Shown here one piece after another: positions 50,615-60,829 of a DNA stretch of 64,000 bases. Each line of letters opens with the position of its first letter. The stretch's first letter is position 1. The position numbers and the translations under genes were made by a program. Source of the DNA: Gammaproteobacteria bacterium. Lineage in GTDB: Bacteria > Pseudomonadota > Gammaproteobacteria > SZUA-229. Where the stretch lies: assembly GCA_029881795.1 (NCBI GenBank), contig JAOULX010000001.1, positions 186,001-250,000 of the forward strand, given 5' to 3'. Under the pieces are notes generated by a model. That model saw nothing but the letters and a program-made list of their open reading frames with translations, searched no databases and had not been told where the DNA came from.

Positions 50615-50955
50615 GCTCACTAGCTGGTTCTGTCTACAGCGAGTTGCTCAGATCACTAAAATCTTTTGCTATCGGTAGGATATGTGTCGTTTAATTTCGG
50701 AGTCCTGATTTTTCGTTCAATCTTGCCCGTATCTATCAGTGATAAATATGTATGGCAGGAAACATATCTTTACATGCTGTCACTGATACAGTCCAGAGAC
50801 TTTATTATTCAATGAGGTCAATTAGATTGGTGTTGATATTTAAGATTTGTAAAGAGCGTTTCAGTTGTTGTAGGCATTTTCTGGCTAATATCTTGCAATT
50901 TTTTTGATATAATAACGCTGGCTAATCAAAGGCGTTAACAGAGTGTGACCGGGTT
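50615..50955. other. Intergenic region with inverted repeat
   Basis: 341 bp without a gene. It holds a nested inverted repeat: TATCAGTGA (50734-50742) pairs with TCACTGATA (50780-50788), and inside them ATATGT (50746-50751) pairs with ACATAT (50762-50767). A TATAAT at 50908-50913 is the likely -10 for the next response regulator gene. No ORF seen. Confidence 0.4.
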
Positions 50956-51348
50956 ATGGCGGAACTAAAAAAAACACTGCAGGATAAAAAAGTACTGATT
51001 GTTGATGATGAGTCTTTAATGCGGGTATTTCTGAACGGTATTATTAAGCGCATCGGCTTTAAAAGCGTTAGTGAGGCCAGAGATGGAAAATCTGCACTAG
51101 ATATGCTCAGTGCCAAGCCATTTGATCTGGTCTTTTGTGACTGGGAGATGCCGGGCATGAATGGACTGGAGCTGTATCAGAAGATAAAAGAGGTTGACGA
51201 ATACAAACACCTGATTTTTATTATGACAACCGGCAATACTGGTTCGGCGCATGTCAAAGAGGCTATAGACAACGGCATCCGCTTCTATATTGCCAAACCA
51301 TTTAATGAAAGCTCGGTTCGTAAGCAATTGGCTAAAGCCCTAGCTTGA
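50956..51348 (+). CDS. CheY-like response regulator
   Basis: 130 residues, receiver only: IVDDE acidic pair, aspartate in LVFCDWEMPGMNGLELYQKI, MTTGNTG and IAKPFNESS with the conserved lysine. Its stop faces the stop of the sensor kinase gene 17 bp away (convergent), so it may work with that kinase, though not in one operon. Confidence 0.9.
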   Translation: MAELKKTLQDKKVLIVDDESLMRVFLNGIIKRIGFKSVSEARDGKSALDMLSAKPFDLVFCDWEMPGMNGLELYQKIKEVDEYKHLIFIMTTGNTGSAHVKEAIDNGIRFYIAKPFNESSVRKQLAKALA

Positions 51349-51365
51349 GCGGTCCAGAAAAAATA

Positions 51366-53474
51366 CTACTCTGATTTATTTTCATGTAAGTGTGCAGGGA
51401 GTTTTATTATGAACTCAGTGCCTTCGCCATAGCGGCTTTCAAAGTGAATGCTTGAATTCATCAGTATGAGCAGTTTTTTAGTAACCGTCAGGCCCACACC
51501 GGTGCCTTCAGTGGCTGACTGGCTGTTGTTGGCACGATTAAATGGCTCAAATATTCTTCCCTGATCCTCTTTTCTGATGCCGATGCCGGTATCTCTTATG
51601 CTTAATAAAACGCTTTCTGGCTCAGATAATCGGCTGCTAATAAAAATGTACCCATTTTCTTTGTTGTATTTTATGGCGTTATTTAAGATATTTAAAATAA
51701 CCTGTTTCAGGCGGGTTCTGTCTGTCTGTAGAAATATTGTATTGTCGACATCCTGCTTCAGTGTTATCTGTCGTTGTTTCAATAGTGGTGTACTTAATGA
51801 AATGATGTCATTAATGAGTTGAGACAGATTAACTGTCTCTATCTCAAGTGACATTTCACCGGCATCAATTTTTGAAATATCAAGCACCTCATTAATTAAA
51901 CGTAATAAATGCCGGCCAGCGGAAAGAATGTGTTTGATGCCGTCTTGTTGCTGAGGCTTTAGGTTGTCCTGCGTCATTTCTATAATTTGACCGAAGCCTA
52001 AAATAGCATTAAGCGGTGTGCGCAGCTCGTGACTCATGCGAGAAAGAAACTCGCTTTTTGCATTATTGGCTTTTTCGGCATCTTCTTTAGCGTTTAATAT
52101 TTCATTGACGGATTGTTTTCTGGCAGTGATATCCTGATAGGTGCCGAGTACGCCATAGATTTCGCCCTGCATATCTTTAAGCGGGATTTTGCTAGTTTCA
52201 ATCCAAACAGTATTGCCGTTATGCTGGGTTTGCTGTTCTTCATACGCAATCCTCGGTGTGTCGTTTAGCATGACAAAATCATCGTCACTCTGATAAGCCT
52301 CAGCCTGTTGTTTCCACGGCAGCTTAAAATCATCCAGGCCGATAATGTCATCAGGTGAACTGAGTCCGGCATCGTTGGCAAACATGGAGTTACAGCCAAG
52401 GTAGCGAAATTGGCGGTCTTTCCAGAAAACCCGAGCGGGTATTGTGTTTAAAACGGCCTGTAGCATGTTTTTGCTTTCAACGGCTTCCGCAGCGGTTTTG
52501 ATTTTTTGTGTTATATCCTGTGCGGTTGAGGCGACGCCGATGATTTCGTTGTTATGATTAATTAGCGGTGTGTTTTGCCATTCACAGGTTATCGTGTTGC
52601 CAACGGCAGTACGGTTCAGATTAACAGACTGCTGGCCGGTTTTGGTCTGTGTTAGCTGCTGCCAAATCTGAGTAATTTCAGTTTTTTCTTGCTCGCTATT
52701 AATTAGTTGTGTGCCGTGCATGCCAATAGCCTGCTCGCGGCTGTAACCAAATATTTTTTCGGCGGCAGGGTTCCATTCGGTCACTCTAAAATCCGGCGAC
52801 CATTCGATGACGGCAAGAGGTGTGTTCATGACGTGCAGTAGCTGCTTCTGTTGGGTGTTTTTAAGCTCCTGTTCTCTGATCCCGGCATTAATTCTTAGCT
52901 CGATATTCTGGCTGGTGTTGTGATAAATAGTCCGGCTGCTTTTCATAATGAAGGCATAGGCCAGCATGATCATCATCATAACTGTATAAGAGAAGGTATC
53001 GGCTTGGTAAAAGAAACTGAATATAAGTGGGGTTAAGGCGAAGCTGATATATAAAGGGAATGTATATTTGCCAACCGAGAGTGTGGAAACAGCGCCCGCA
53101 CTCATGCCAACTAGTACGAAGGCGCAGAGCATCTGGAACTGCGGGTTATCGGCCGGGAATAGTGCGACCCCGGCAATTCCCAGGATAATGGCGGAGCAGC
53201 TTGAGCCAATGTCGAAACGCATGCCCCAGTAAAGAGGATTTTTATCACGGCTACGCTTATAAGCAATGAGCAAGACAAACCTTAAAATGAGTATGGTTAA
53301 TGATGAGGCGAACCATATTAATAGTGTCTTTGTTGCAATAATGCTCTGTTGCGCTGTAATCAGTAGTATAGATGAAATAAGGTTTGCGATCAGCGCACCA
53401 GGTAATGACGCATATAGCAGCTGAACTTGTTCTGCATGCAGGGATTGAAGGTCTGGTTTAATTACTGGTTGCAT
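51366..53474 (-). CDS. Membrane sensor histidine kinase with two PAS domains
   Basis: 702 residues. About six or seven N-terminal membrane helices (to about residue 185) form an integral sensor part. PAS 1 at about 210-325 (VIEWSPDFRVTEWNPAAEKI), PAS 2 at about 340-455, a short coil, then HisKA (SRMSHELRTPLNAILGFGQI) and HATPase (IRDTGIGIRKEDQGRIFEPF; GTGVGLTVTKKL). No receiver of its own; lone receivers are encoded nearby. Confidence 0.92.
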   Translation of the reverse strand: MQPVIKPDLQSLHAEQVQLLYASLPGALIANLISSILLITAQQSIIATKTLLIWFASSLTILILRFVLLIAYKRSRDKNPLYWGMRFDIGSSCSAIILGIAGVALFPADNPQFQMLCAFVLVGMSAGAVSTLSVGKYTFPLYISFALTPLIFSFFYQADTFSYTVMMMIMLAYAFIMKSSRTIYHNTSQNIELRINAGIREQELKNTQQKQLLHVMNTPLAVIEWSPDFRVTEWNPAAEKIFGYSREQAIGMHGTQLINSEQEKTEITQIWQQLTQTKTGQQSVNLNRTAVGNTITCEWQNTPLINHNNEIIGVASTAQDITQKIKTAAEAVESKNMLQAVLNTIPARVFWKDRQFRYLGCNSMFANDAGLSSPDDIIGLDDFKLPWKQQAEAYQSDDDFVMLNDTPRIAYEEQQTQHNGNTVWIETSKIPLKDMQGEIYGVLGTYQDITARKQSVNEILNAKEDAEKANNAKSEFLSRMSHELRTPLNAILGFGQIIEMTQDNLKPQQQDGIKHILSAGRHLLRLINEVLDISKIDAGEMSLEIETVNLSQLINDIISLSTPLLKQRQITLKQDVDNTIFLQTDRTRLKQVILNILNNAIKYNKENGYIFISSRLSEPESVLLSIRDTGIGIRKEDQGRIFEPFNRANNSQSATEGTGVGLTVTKKLLILMNSSIHFESRYGEGTEFIIKLPAHLHENKSE

Positions 53475-53632
53475 TAAAATGCTCGCAAAGAGGTGCTGGT
53501 TTCAGCGGACGGATTTATCACCGCTGTTGTTGTTCTGATTATAGGTGATAGCGTTGTTAATGCAATTAACAGCAAGGCTTGCTGTGCGTGGCGCTTAACC
53601 ATGAAAAGAGTGGGTATAAATGGTGTGTTTAG

Positions 53633-53662
53633 TTGCGGCATGTTGTGGGAAACATGCCGCAA
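53633..53662. terminator. Perfect hairpin downstream of hemN
   Basis: TTGCGGCATGTT, loop GTGGGA, AACATGCCGCAA: a perfect 12-bp stem just after the leftward hemN stop. No T-run on either strand, so it could be a rho-assisted terminator or an RNA-stabilising end. Confidence 0.5.
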
Positions 53663-53672
53663 CAAAATGATG

Positions 53673-55061
53673 TTATATAACCTTTGAAAAGCGCTGTCCG
53701 CCTTGCTGGGCTTTTTTATAATAGGCATCAAAAATCATGCAGATATTACGAATTAAAAGTCGGCCAAGCATGTTTACTGTTAAGCCTTTGTTGTTTAATA
53801 CTAAAAGTTCGTCATCGTGCATGGTTTGCAGTGCCAGAAGCTCATCGGAAAAATAGTCTTTAAAGTTTAGCTGATAACGCTTTTCGATTTGTGAATAATC
53901 AAGAGAGAAATTACACATTAACTGTTCGATAATGTGTTTTCTGAGCATGTCATCATTGCTGAGTGTGATGCCTTTCTCGATCGGTAAGCGATTATCATCG
54001 ATGGCGGCATAATATTCTTCCAGAACTTTGGTGTTCTGGCTATAGACATTGTTCACTTCGCTGATGGAGGATACGCCCATGGCCACCATATCGCACTGTG
54101 CATGGGTTGAATAACCCTGAAAATTTCTGTGCAGCTCGCCATTTTTTTGTGCATCAGTCATCGGATCACTGGCCTTGGCAAAATGGTCCATGCCGATGTA
54201 AACATAACCGGCGTCTGTCAGTTGCTGAATACTCTGGTTGAAGATAATGAGCTTGTCTTCAGCGGCTGGCAGCTGATCTTCATTAATACGCCGTTGTGGT
54301 TTAAAAACATGCGGTAAATGTGCGTAGTTAAATAATGAAATTCTGTCTACCGAAGTTTCGATAATTTTATCCAGTGTAGTGGCAAAACTGTCGACGCTTT
54401 GTAGTGGCAGACCGTAAATCAGATCGACGCTGACCGAATGAAAACCATTGGCTCTGGCAGCATCAATTGTTTGATAAGTTAGTTGTTCGGGCTGAAGCCG
54501 GTTGACGGCTTTTTGTACTTTGGTGTCAAAGTCCTGAACGCCAAGACTGAGGCGATTAAAGCCAATTTTCCGCAGACCTGCAACCATCTCTGGGCTGCAT
54601 TCTCGCGGATCTATTTCAATAGAATATTCGCCTTTGTCATCGTTGCGCAAATTAAAGTGTTGAGCTGTTTTTGTGAACAGACTTTGCATTTGTTCGAGGC
54701 TGATAAAAGTCGGGGTGCCGCCGCCTAGATGGAGCTGGTCAACAGTTCGCCCGGCGTCATAAAGCGCGGCCTGGATTTCGATTTCTTTGAACAGCGCCTT
54801 TAAATAAGTCTCAGCTTTACTGCGATCTTTTGTCGCAATTTTGTTGCAGGCGCAATAAAAGCAAATCGTGTCGCAAAAGGGGATGTGATAATAAAGCGAC
54901 AGCGGCTTGTTGTTTTCCTGATTGCTGCGCTCTGCAGCAGCTTCGTAATCAGTTTGCGTAAAACGCTCGTGAAACTCAATCGCTGTCGGGTACGAGGTAT
55001 AACGTGGTCCGCTGGTGTTATAGCGATCAAACTGCTCTTTACTGAGGTGTAATGTTTTCAT
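53673..55061 (-). CDS. hemN: Oxygen-independent coproporphyrinogen III oxidase
   Basis: 462 residues, full length. The radical SAM cluster motif is CxxxCxxC in YHIPFCDTICFYCACNK, preceded by SGPRYTSYPTAIEFHERF typical of HemN. It makes protoporphyrinogen IX without oxygen, supplying haem for the cytochromes when oxygen is low. Divergent from the cbb3 oxidase operon. An FNR-like box at 55122-55135 stands 29.5 bp before a leftward TAAAAT, so anaerobic induction is likely. Confidence 0.97.
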   Translation of the reverse strand: MKTLHLSKEQFDRYNTSGPRYTSYPTAIEFHERFTQTDYEAAAERSNQENNKPLSLYYHIPFCDTICFYCACNKIATKDRSKAETYLKALFKEIEIQAALYDAGRTVDQLHLGGGTPTFISLEQMQSLFTKTAQHFNLRNDDKGEYSIEIDPRECSPEMVAGLRKIGFNRLSLGVQDFDTKVQKAVNRLQPEQLTYQTIDAARANGFHSVSVDLIYGLPLQSVDSFATTLDKIIETSVDRISLFNYAHLPHVFKPQRRINEDQLPAAEDKLIIFNQSIQQLTDAGYVYIGMDHFAKASDPMTDAQKNGELHRNFQGYSTHAQCDMVAMGVSSISEVNNVYSQNTKVLEEYYAAIDDNRLPIEKGITLSNDDMLRKHIIEQLMCNFSLDYSQIEKRYQLNFKDYFSDELLALQTMHDDELLVLNNKGLTVNMLGRLLIRNICMIFDAYYKKAQQGGQRFSKVI

Positions 55062-55093
55062 AATAGGGAGAGGCCTGATTTATGCAACTACAT

Positions 55094-55135
55094 ATTTTAT
55101 TTTAAATGTGTTTGTAGCATTATGATAAAAATCAA
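55094..55135 (-). promoter_or_regulatory. FNR/Anr-type promoter of hemN
   Basis: ATGAT-AAAA-ATCAA at 55122-55135 (one mismatch to TTGAT-N4-ATCAA), centred at 55128.5. A leftward -10 TAAAAT lies at 55094-55099. Centre to first -10 base is 29.5 bp, the class II activation distance (-41.5). Confidence 0.65.
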
Positions 55136-55241
55136 AATACTGTACTATATATTAACACTATCGCCAAAATAGTGGCCAAGCTATAGAATTTTTACGAAAG
55201 TACTTGAAAGGGAATATTAAGTATTGCTAATGCGCCTGATG

Positions 55242-55283
55242 TTGATCCATATCATGGTATGTATTTCGCTGTTTTTTTATTCT
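55242..55283 (+). promoter_or_regulatory. FNR/Anr-type promoter of ccoN
   Basis: TTGAT-CCAT-ATCAT at 55242-55255 (one mismatch), centred at 55248.5, and -10 TATTCT at 55278-55283. The same 29.5-bp spacing as at hemN. The two boxes are 120 bp apart in the shared divergent region 55062-55367, where I see no other feature. Confidence 0.65.
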
Positions 55284-55367
55284 CTTGATGCACTCAATGC
55301 TGTGTACACGCATAGCTTTGGGTAACGTATTCCTTTAACGGTTTAAAGAAGCAGAGAAAACAAGAAT

Positions 55368-56780
55368 ATGGAAAACGAAACTACTTATAATTATCGCGTT
55401 GTGCGCCAATTCTCGGTGATGACCGTGGTCTGGGGCATTGTCGGCATGCTGGTCGGTGTGATCATTGCTGCAGAGCTGGTCTGGCCATCGATGAGCTTTG
55501 ACCTGCCTTGGTTGCATTTTGGTCGCTTACGTCCTTTACACACGAATGCCGTGATTTTCGCCTTTGGTGGATCTGCGTTGTTTGCAACCTCTTATTATGT
55601 GGTGCAGCGAACCTGTCAGGCACGATTATTTGGCGGAAAACTGGCCGAGTTTACCTTCTGGGGCTGGACACTGGTGATTTTACTGGCGGCCATTACACTA
55701 CCTTTGGGTTATACCTCTGGTAAAGAGTATGCCGAGCTGGAGTGGCCGATTGATATTCTGATTGCGGTGGTCTGGGTCAGTTATGCGGTTGTATTTTTTG
55801 GCACGATTATGAGACGAACAACGCCTCATATCTATGTAGCTAACTGGTTCTTTGGTGCGTTTATTATCACGGTGGCTATATTGCATATTGTTAACTCGGC
55901 TGCTATGCCTGTGAGCATGATGAAATCATACTCGGCGTATTCAGGTACGATCGATGCGATGGTGCAGTGGTGGTATGGGCATAACGCAGTAGGCTTTTTC
56001 TTAACGGCGGGTTTCCTTGGCATTATGTACTACTTTGTACCCAAGCAGGCAGGCCGTCCGGTATTTTCATATCGCTTATCGGTGGTGCATTTCTGGGCTT
56101 TGATCTCAACGTATATGTGGGCCGGTCCTCATCACCTGCATTACAGTACATTACCTGACTGGGCGCAGTCAGTCGGTATGGCCTTTTCTTTGATTCTGTT
56201 GGCTCCGTCATGGGGTGGCATGATCAACGGTATTATGACGTTATCCGGCGCTTGGCATAAATTACGCACCGATCCTATCTTGCGGTTCCTGATCGTTTCC
56301 TTGTCGTTCTACGGTATGTCGACCTTTGAAGGCCCGATGATGTCGATCAAGACGGTAAATGCCTTGTCACACTTTACAGACTGGACCATAGGTCACGTGC
56401 ATTCTGGTGCATTAGGCTGGGTGGCTTTGGTGACGATCGGTGCGATGTATATGCTGATTCCAAAAGTGTTTGGTAAAGAGGGTATGTACAGTACACGCTT
56501 AATTGAACAACATTTCTGGATTGCCACGATCGGTATCGTGCTGTACATCGCATCGATGTGGGTATCGGGCATTATGCAGGGCTTGATGTGGCGTGCAGTC
56601 AACAGCGATGGCACATTAACTTACAGTTTCGTTGAGTCGCTGGCGCGTATGTATCCATATTACACCATTAGACTGGTAGGTGGTTTGCTGTTCTTTATCG
56701 GCATGCTGATCATGGCATACAACGTTTATAAAACCATCGCAGGTCACCAATCTGATGAACCTGCTGTGCAAACAGCCTAA
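55368..56780 (+). CDS. ccoN: cbb3-type cytochrome c oxidase subunit I
   Basis: 470 residues, twelve membrane helices. Haem-copper oxidase catalytic subunit of the cbb3 (C) class: [20 protein letters not shown] with a haem histidine, [20 protein letters not shown] with the CuB-ligand region, and [15 protein letters not shown] carrying the HH pair. High-affinity oxygen reduction in the inner membrane; a terminal electron sink for sulfur oxidation. First of ccoNOQP. Confidence 0.98.
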   Translation: MENETTYNYRVVRQFSVMTVVWGIVGMLVGVIIAAELVWPSMSFDLPWLHFGRLRPLHTNAVIFAFGGSALFATSYYVVQRTCQARLFGGKLAEFTFWGWTLVILLAAITLPLGYTSGKEYAELEWPIDILIAVVWVSYAVVFFGTIMRRTTPHIYVANWFFGAFIITVAILHIVNSAAMPVSMMKSYSAYSGTIDAMVQWWYGHNAVGFFLTAGFLGIMYYFVPKQAGRPVFSYRLSVVHFWALISTYMWAGPHHLHYSTLPDWAQSVGMAFSLILLAPSWGGMINGIMTLSGAWHKLRTDPILRFLIVSLSFYGMSTFEGPMMSIKTVNALSHFTDWTIGHVHSGALGWVALVTIGAMYMLIPKVFGKEGMYSTRLIEQHFWIATIGIVLYIASMWVSGIMQGLMWRAVNSDGTLTYSFVESLARMYPYYTIRLVGGLLFFIGMLIMAYNVYKTIAGHQSDEPAVQTA

Positions 56781-56792
56781 GGAGGACGAGAC

Positions 56793-57401
56793 ATGAGTCA
56801 TGAAGTAGTTGAAAAAAATATAGGACTAATGGCCGTTCTGATAGTTATTGTGATCAGTTTTGGTGGTCTGGCAGAAATTGTTCCGTTGTTCTTCTTGCAG
56901 GAAACAACAGAGCCGGTTGAGGGCTTAAAGCCTTATTCGGCATTACGTGTTGAAGGGCGTGATATCTATATTCGTGAAGGTTGTTATTTATGCCATTCAC
57001 AAATGATTCGGCCTTTCCGTGCTGAAACAGAGCGCTATGGTCATTATTCAGTGGCCGGTGAATATGTTTACGATCACCCGTTCCAGTGGGGCTCTAAACG
57101 TACCGGGCCTGATCTGCATCGGGTGGGTGGTCGTTACAGTGATGACTGGCACCGTGCGCATTTAATGAATCCACGTGATGTAGTGCCAGAATCCAATATG
57201 CCGTCATTCCCATGGTTAGCAGAAAACATGGTGGACGCGGATGGTACGGCGGCAAAAATGGAGGCCTTACGCATAGTGGGTTTGCCATATAGCGATGAAG
57301 AAATATCTAATGCTAAATCTGCCGTCGAAGGAAAAACAGAGATGGATGCACTGATTGCCTATCTGCAAGAACTAGGCACAGCGCTGAAAACGCGGAGGTA
57401 A
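56793..57401 (+). CDS. ccoO: cbb3 oxidase monohaem cytochrome c subunit
   Basis: 202 residues. An N-terminal helix anchor ([20 protein letters not shown]) and one haem c site CYLCH in [20 protein letters not shown], with distal methionine candidates further on. The usual length. It starts 12 bp after ccoN with AAGGAGG upstream. Confidence 0.97.
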   Translation: MSHEVVEKNIGLMAVLIVIVISFGGLAEIVPLFFLQETTEPVEGLKPYSALRVEGRDIYIREGCYLCHSQMIRPFRAETERYGHYSVAGEYVYDHPFQWGSKRTGPDLHRVGGRYSDDWHRAHLMNPRDVVPESNMPSFPWLAENMVDADGTAAKMEALRIVGLPYSDEEISNAKSAVEGKTEMDALIAYLQELGTALKTRR

Positions 57402-57406
57402 ATGAA

Positions 57407-57616
57407 ATGGATATGACAGATTTCAGATCATTTTACACCGTAGCCCTGCTGATTATTTTTGTCGGTATCTGGGCCTGGGCATGGAGTCGTAGCAATAAGT
57501 CGCGTTTTAATAACGCGGCGAATTCGTTATTCGATGAAAAAGAAGAACAAGTCCATGCAGCATCTCTAGAAAAAAAAGCCGGTGAGTCGAATCATGGCGT
57601 GGAGAATAAATCATGA
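57407..57616 (+). CDS. ccoQ: cbb3 oxidase subunit CcoQ
   Basis: 69 residues, one membrane helix (YTVALLIIFVGIWAWAWS) followed by a charged cytoplasmic tail (FNNAANSLFDEKEEQ). Small non-haem subunit that stabilises the complex. Starts 5 bp after ccoO and overlaps the ccoP start by 4 bp. Confidence 0.93.
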   Translation: MDMTDFRSFYTVALLIIFVGIWAWAWSRSNKSRFNNAANSLFDEKEEQVHAASLEKKAGESNHGVENKS

Positions 57617-58497
57617 GTAATTTTTGGAGTGGCTGGGTTATAGTAATTTCACTGGCTAATATATTAGGTTGTGTCTGGCTGATCTGGTGGGCTTCAAAAC
57701 CCAAACAGGGTGAGGCTGCTAAGGGTGATGTCACGGGTCATACCTGGGATGATGATTTGCAGGAATTAAACAACCCGATGCCACGCTGGTGGCTCTGGTT
57801 GTTTTATATCACCATCGTCTTTGGTCTGGTGTATCTGGCTGTTTACCCGGGTTACGGTGCTTATAAAGGGACTTTTGGCTGGTCACAAACCGGTCAGTAT
57901 GAGCAGGAAATGAAACAGGCTAATGATGTTTATGGCCCTATTTTTGCTGGTTATGCTAAACAGGATGCGGATACCTTGGTGAATAACAAAATGGCAATGG
58001 ACAGTGGACGTCGCTTGTTCCTGACCTATTGCTCGACCTGTCACGGCTCAGATGCCGGTGGTTCACAAGGCTACCCAAACTTGTCTGATAATGACTGGCT
58101 CTATGGTGGAAAAGCTGAGCAAATCAAAACCAGTATTCTGGACGGTCGTCGTGGCGCTATGCCAGCATTTGCTCACCTTGGAGCGCAAGGTATCGAAGAA
58201 GTGGCTAACCATGTCATGACTTTGAGTGGACGTAAGGCTGATGCAACAAAAGCAGCTGCTGGTAAGGCAACGTTTGCTGCACAGTGCGTCGCTTGTCATG
58301 GTGCAGACGGTAAAGGAAATATCTATATAGGTGCACCAAACCTTACGGATAAAACCTGGCTGTATGGGTCAACCAAACGCCATATTATGGATAGTGTAGA
58401 AAAAGGTCGAAATGGAGTAATGCCAGCTCACCGCGACTTCCTTGGTGAAGACAAGGTGCATTTGCTTTCGGCATATATTTACAGCCTGTCTAAATAA
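57613..58497 (+). CDS. ccoP: cbb3 oxidase dihaem cytochrome c subunit
   Basis: 294 residues. Two N-terminal helices (with PRWWLWLFYITIVFGLVYLA) and two haem c motifs, CSTCH (TYCSTCHGSDAGGSQGYPNL) and CVACH (QCVACHGADGKGN). It accepts electrons from periplasmic cytochromes. A strong terminator follows at 58514, before the accessory genes. Confidence 0.97.
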   Translation: MSNFWSGWVIVISLANILGCVWLIWWASKPKQGEAAKGDVTGHTWDDDLQELNNPMPRWWLWLFYITIVFGLVYLAVYPGYGAYKGTFGWSQTGQYEQEMKQANDVYGPIFAGYAKQDADTLVNNKMAMDSGRRLFLTYCSTCHGSDAGGSQGYPNLSDNDWLYGGKAEQIKTSILDGRRGAMPAFAHLGAQGIEEVANHVMTLSGRKADATKAAAGKATFAAQCVACHGADGKGNIYIGAPNLTDKTWLYGSTKRHIMDSVEKGRNGVMPAHRDFLGEDKVHLLSAYIYSLSK

Positions 58498-58513
58498 TGG
58501 CTTAGTCGCTTGC

Positions 58514-58550
58514 TGTCCACTCTCAGCCAGAGAGTGGACACTATTCTTTT
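58514..58550 (+). terminator. Terminator after ccoP
   Basis: TGTCCACTCTC, loop AGCCA, GAGAGTGGACA: perfect 11-bp stem followed by a T-rich tail (TATTCTTTTT). Separates oxidase structural genes from the assembly genes, which probably are made at a lower level by read-through or another promoter. Confidence 0.85.
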
Positions 58551-58586
58551 TGTTAATTCCTTTTTGATTTTGATGCAGGAAATATC

Positions 58587-58838
58587 ATGTCTGAAGATAA
58601 TAAGGTTCCGACCGTACAGAGATTTGTTGCTATTTTATGGCCATCATTTGTCGTCTCGGGAATCGCAACAATATTGTTTTTTACCGCCTTTGATCCAATC
58701 GAAATCATTGGTTGTGTAGGGGGGTGGGATGTTAGTCGTATGGGGTATTACTCTATAGGTTTTTTTCTGTTCTGGTTACTGACATCGCTTAATAGTGTAT
58801 TAACCTGTTACTTCTTAAAGCCCTGTGCGATAAAGTAA
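58587..58838 (+). CDS. Small membrane protein of the cbb3 locus
   Basis: 83 residues with two membrane helices (ILWPSFVVSGIATILFFTAF and YSIGFFLFWLLTSLNSVLTCYF). A protein of this type is commonly encoded between ccoP and ccoG in gammaproteobacteria; no defined function. ATG at 58587; a shadow frame overlaps it. Likely involved in oxidase assembly by position. Confidence 0.8.
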   Translation: MSEDNKVPTVQRFVAILWPSFVVSGIATILFFTAFDPIEIIGCVGGWDVSRMGYYSIGFFLFWLLTSLNSVLTCYFLKPCAIK

Positions 58839-58884
58839 AAAATATATTGTAAAGGTTTAAGTAGCCATTTCCCCCGAGAATTTG

Positions 58885-60288
58885 ATGACCGAAAAAAACA
58901 CCCAAAATGTTGAAATAACAGCCGTAGAAGAAGTTTATGCGAAACGCAAAAAAATCTACCCGCGTCAGGTTACCGGTTTATTTGCGAGCTTACGCTTTTC
59001 GGGCGTACTGTCGTTATTAGGTTTGTATTATCTGGGGCCACTCATGCAGTGGAATGGTCGTCAGGCTATTCTTTTTGATTTGCCGGCCCGAAAATTTTAT
59101 ATCTTTGAATGGATATTCTGGCCACAGGATTTTATTTATCTTGCTGCTTTACTCATTATTGCAGCGATTGCACTATTTTTAGTAACAGCACTGGCTGGAC
59201 GAGTCTGGTGTGGTTATGCCTGTCCTCAAACAGTGTGGACAGAAGCGTTTTTATGGATAGAGCGCAAGGTTGAAGGCAGCAGAGCAAAACAGATCAAGCT
59301 GGATAAAAAAGGCTGGAGCTGGGGTAAATTTCGAATCAAGTTTACCAAGCACTTTATCTGGATTACGTTTTCGCTGCTAACGGGCTTTGTGTTTGTCGGC
59401 TGGTTTACACCGATTACAGAACTGACAGCGAGAACTTTAAGCTTTGAGCTGGGTCCTTGGGAGGCTTTCTGGATTTTCTTTTATGGGTTTGCGACCTATG
59501 GTAATGCCGGCTGGATGCGTGAGCAGGTCTGTATGTATATGTGTCCGTATGCGCGTTTTCAGAGTGCCATGTTTGATAAGAATACGCTGGTTATATCTTA
59601 TGACGAAGAGCGCGGTGAACCGCGAGGACCACGAAAAAAAGGCTCGGATTATCAAACTGACGGAAAAGGTGCCTGCGTTGACTGTTCACTCTGTGTGCAG
59701 GTCTGTCCAACCGGCATAGATATACGTGACGGATTGCAGTATCAGTGTATTGGCTGCGCTGCCTGTGTGGATGTCTGTAATGAAGTAATGGATAAAATGG
59801 GTTATCAGCGTAACCTCGTCAGTTACACCACTGAAAATGCATTGCATGGAAAAAAAGAAAGTTTTTTCAGACCGCGTGTGCTTATATACATTATTTTGTT
59901 GTCTGTTATTAGTGTGGCCTTGTTTACCTCGATTGCGCAGCGAGTGCCGCTAGGTCTGGATGTAATTCGCGATCGCAGTTCCCTTTATCGTGAAACTGAT
60001 GATGGTATGATTGAAAATGTCTACACGCTTAAAATCATGAATATGGATCTTAAGCCGCACCGTTATTCACTGGCTGTTGGTGGTATTGATGGGTTGATTT
60101 TGAAAAAACAAAACAAAGGTATTCATGTTGATTCAGGAGCTGTTCTTAATTATCCGGTTCGTATTCAGGCCGAGGCAGATAAATTAAATGCAGCAAGCAC
60201 TGAGCTGATGTTTTATTTAAATGCAATAGATGATGATGCGTTATCAGTGGCAAAAGAAGGCCGGTTTTTAGGGCCTGTGTATAAATAA
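58885..60288 (+). CDS. ccoG: cbb3 oxidase assembly ferredoxin CcoG (FixG/RdxA)
   Basis: 467 residues from ATG 58885 (a TTG lies directly before). Several membrane helices and the polyferredoxin core: GRVWCGYACPQTVWTEAFLW, then CVDCSLCVQVCPTGIDIRDG and CIGCAACVDVCNEVMD. The C-terminal periplasmic Ig-like domain follows the last helix. CcoG reduces copper for insertion into CcoN. Followed 34 bp later by fixH; ccoI and ccoS are not in the window. Confidence 0.96.
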   Translation: MTEKNTQNVEITAVEEVYAKRKKIYPRQVTGLFASLRFSGVLSLLGLYYLGPLMQWNGRQAILFDLPARKFYIFEWIFWPQDFIYLAALLIIAAIALFLVTALAGRVWCGYACPQTVWTEAFLWIERKVEGSRAKQIKLDKKGWSWGKFRIKFTKHFIWITFSLLTGFVFVGWFTPITELTARTLSFELGPWEAFWIFFYGFATYGNAGWMREQVCMYMCPYARFQSAMFDKNTLVISYDEERGEPRGPRKKGSDYQTDGKGACVDCSLCVQVCPTGIDIRDGLQYQCIGCAACVDVCNEVMDKMGYQRNLVSYTTENALHGKKESFFRPRVLIYIILLSVISVALFTSIAQRVPLGLDVIRDRSSLYRETDDGMIENVYTLKIMNMDLKPHRYSLAVGGIDGLILKKQNKGIHVDSGAVLNYPVRIQAEADKLNAASTELMFYLNAIDDDALSVAKEGRFLGPVYK

Positions 60289-60321
60289 TTATTTTAAGTA
60301 TAAAGAAGTTGACTGTTCATT

Positions 60322-60822
60322 ATGAGTATAGAAGTGAAAGAAGATATTCCCTGGTATAAACAGTGGATGGTGTGGATGGTGATTACGCCTCCGGTAACAG
60401 CTGTGGTAGCAGGTATTATCACAATTAATATCGCTATCAATAGTGATGACGGTCTAGTCGTTGATGATTATTATAAGCAGGGGCTGGGTATTAATATTAC
60501 GCTGCAGCGAGATCAGCTGGCGCGTGATCTTAAACTGGAGGCTAAAATATTCTTTGAACCCGGTAAATTAAAAGTCCGTTTTTCTGAGGCCATTAAAGAC
60601 CCGGTCTTATACCTTAAGTTTATTCACCCGACACAGAGTCAGCGTGATAAAGATTTTGTTCTTACCCGCTTTTCAGAGAATGCCTATCAGGCTGATATTT
60701 CACAACAGCTTTCCGGTAATTGGAATATGCTGCTTGAGCCGGAAGATAAAAGCTGGAGAATTATGGGCAGGGCTGACCTTAACAAGCAAAGCTACGGCCA
60801 GCTGTCACCAAATCTTAAATAA
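60322..60822 (+). CDS. FixH-family protein
   Basis: 166 residues. One N-terminal helix (WMVWMVITPPVTAVVAGIIT), then the FixH motif DDGLVVDDYYKQGLGIN and a periplasmic beta domain. FixH takes part in cbb3 assembly with CcoI and CcoG. Its stop converges on the next gene with 7 bp between them, ending the rightward operon. Confidence 0.93.
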   Translation: MSIEVKEDIPWYKQWMVWMVITPPVTAVVAGIITINIAINSDDGLVVDDYYKQGLGINITLQRDQLARDLKLEAKIFFEPGKLKVRFSEAIKDPVLYLKFIHPTQSQRDKDFVLTRFSENAYQADISQQLSGNWNMLLEPEDKSWRIMGRADLNKQSYGQLSPNLK

Positions 60823-60829
60823 GAGATGT

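Noticed and set aside
53474-53731. 85-codon leftward ORF between the sensor kinase and hemN
   Set aside because: It runs through the perfect hairpin and into the end of hemN in another frame; the product has no recognisable feature.
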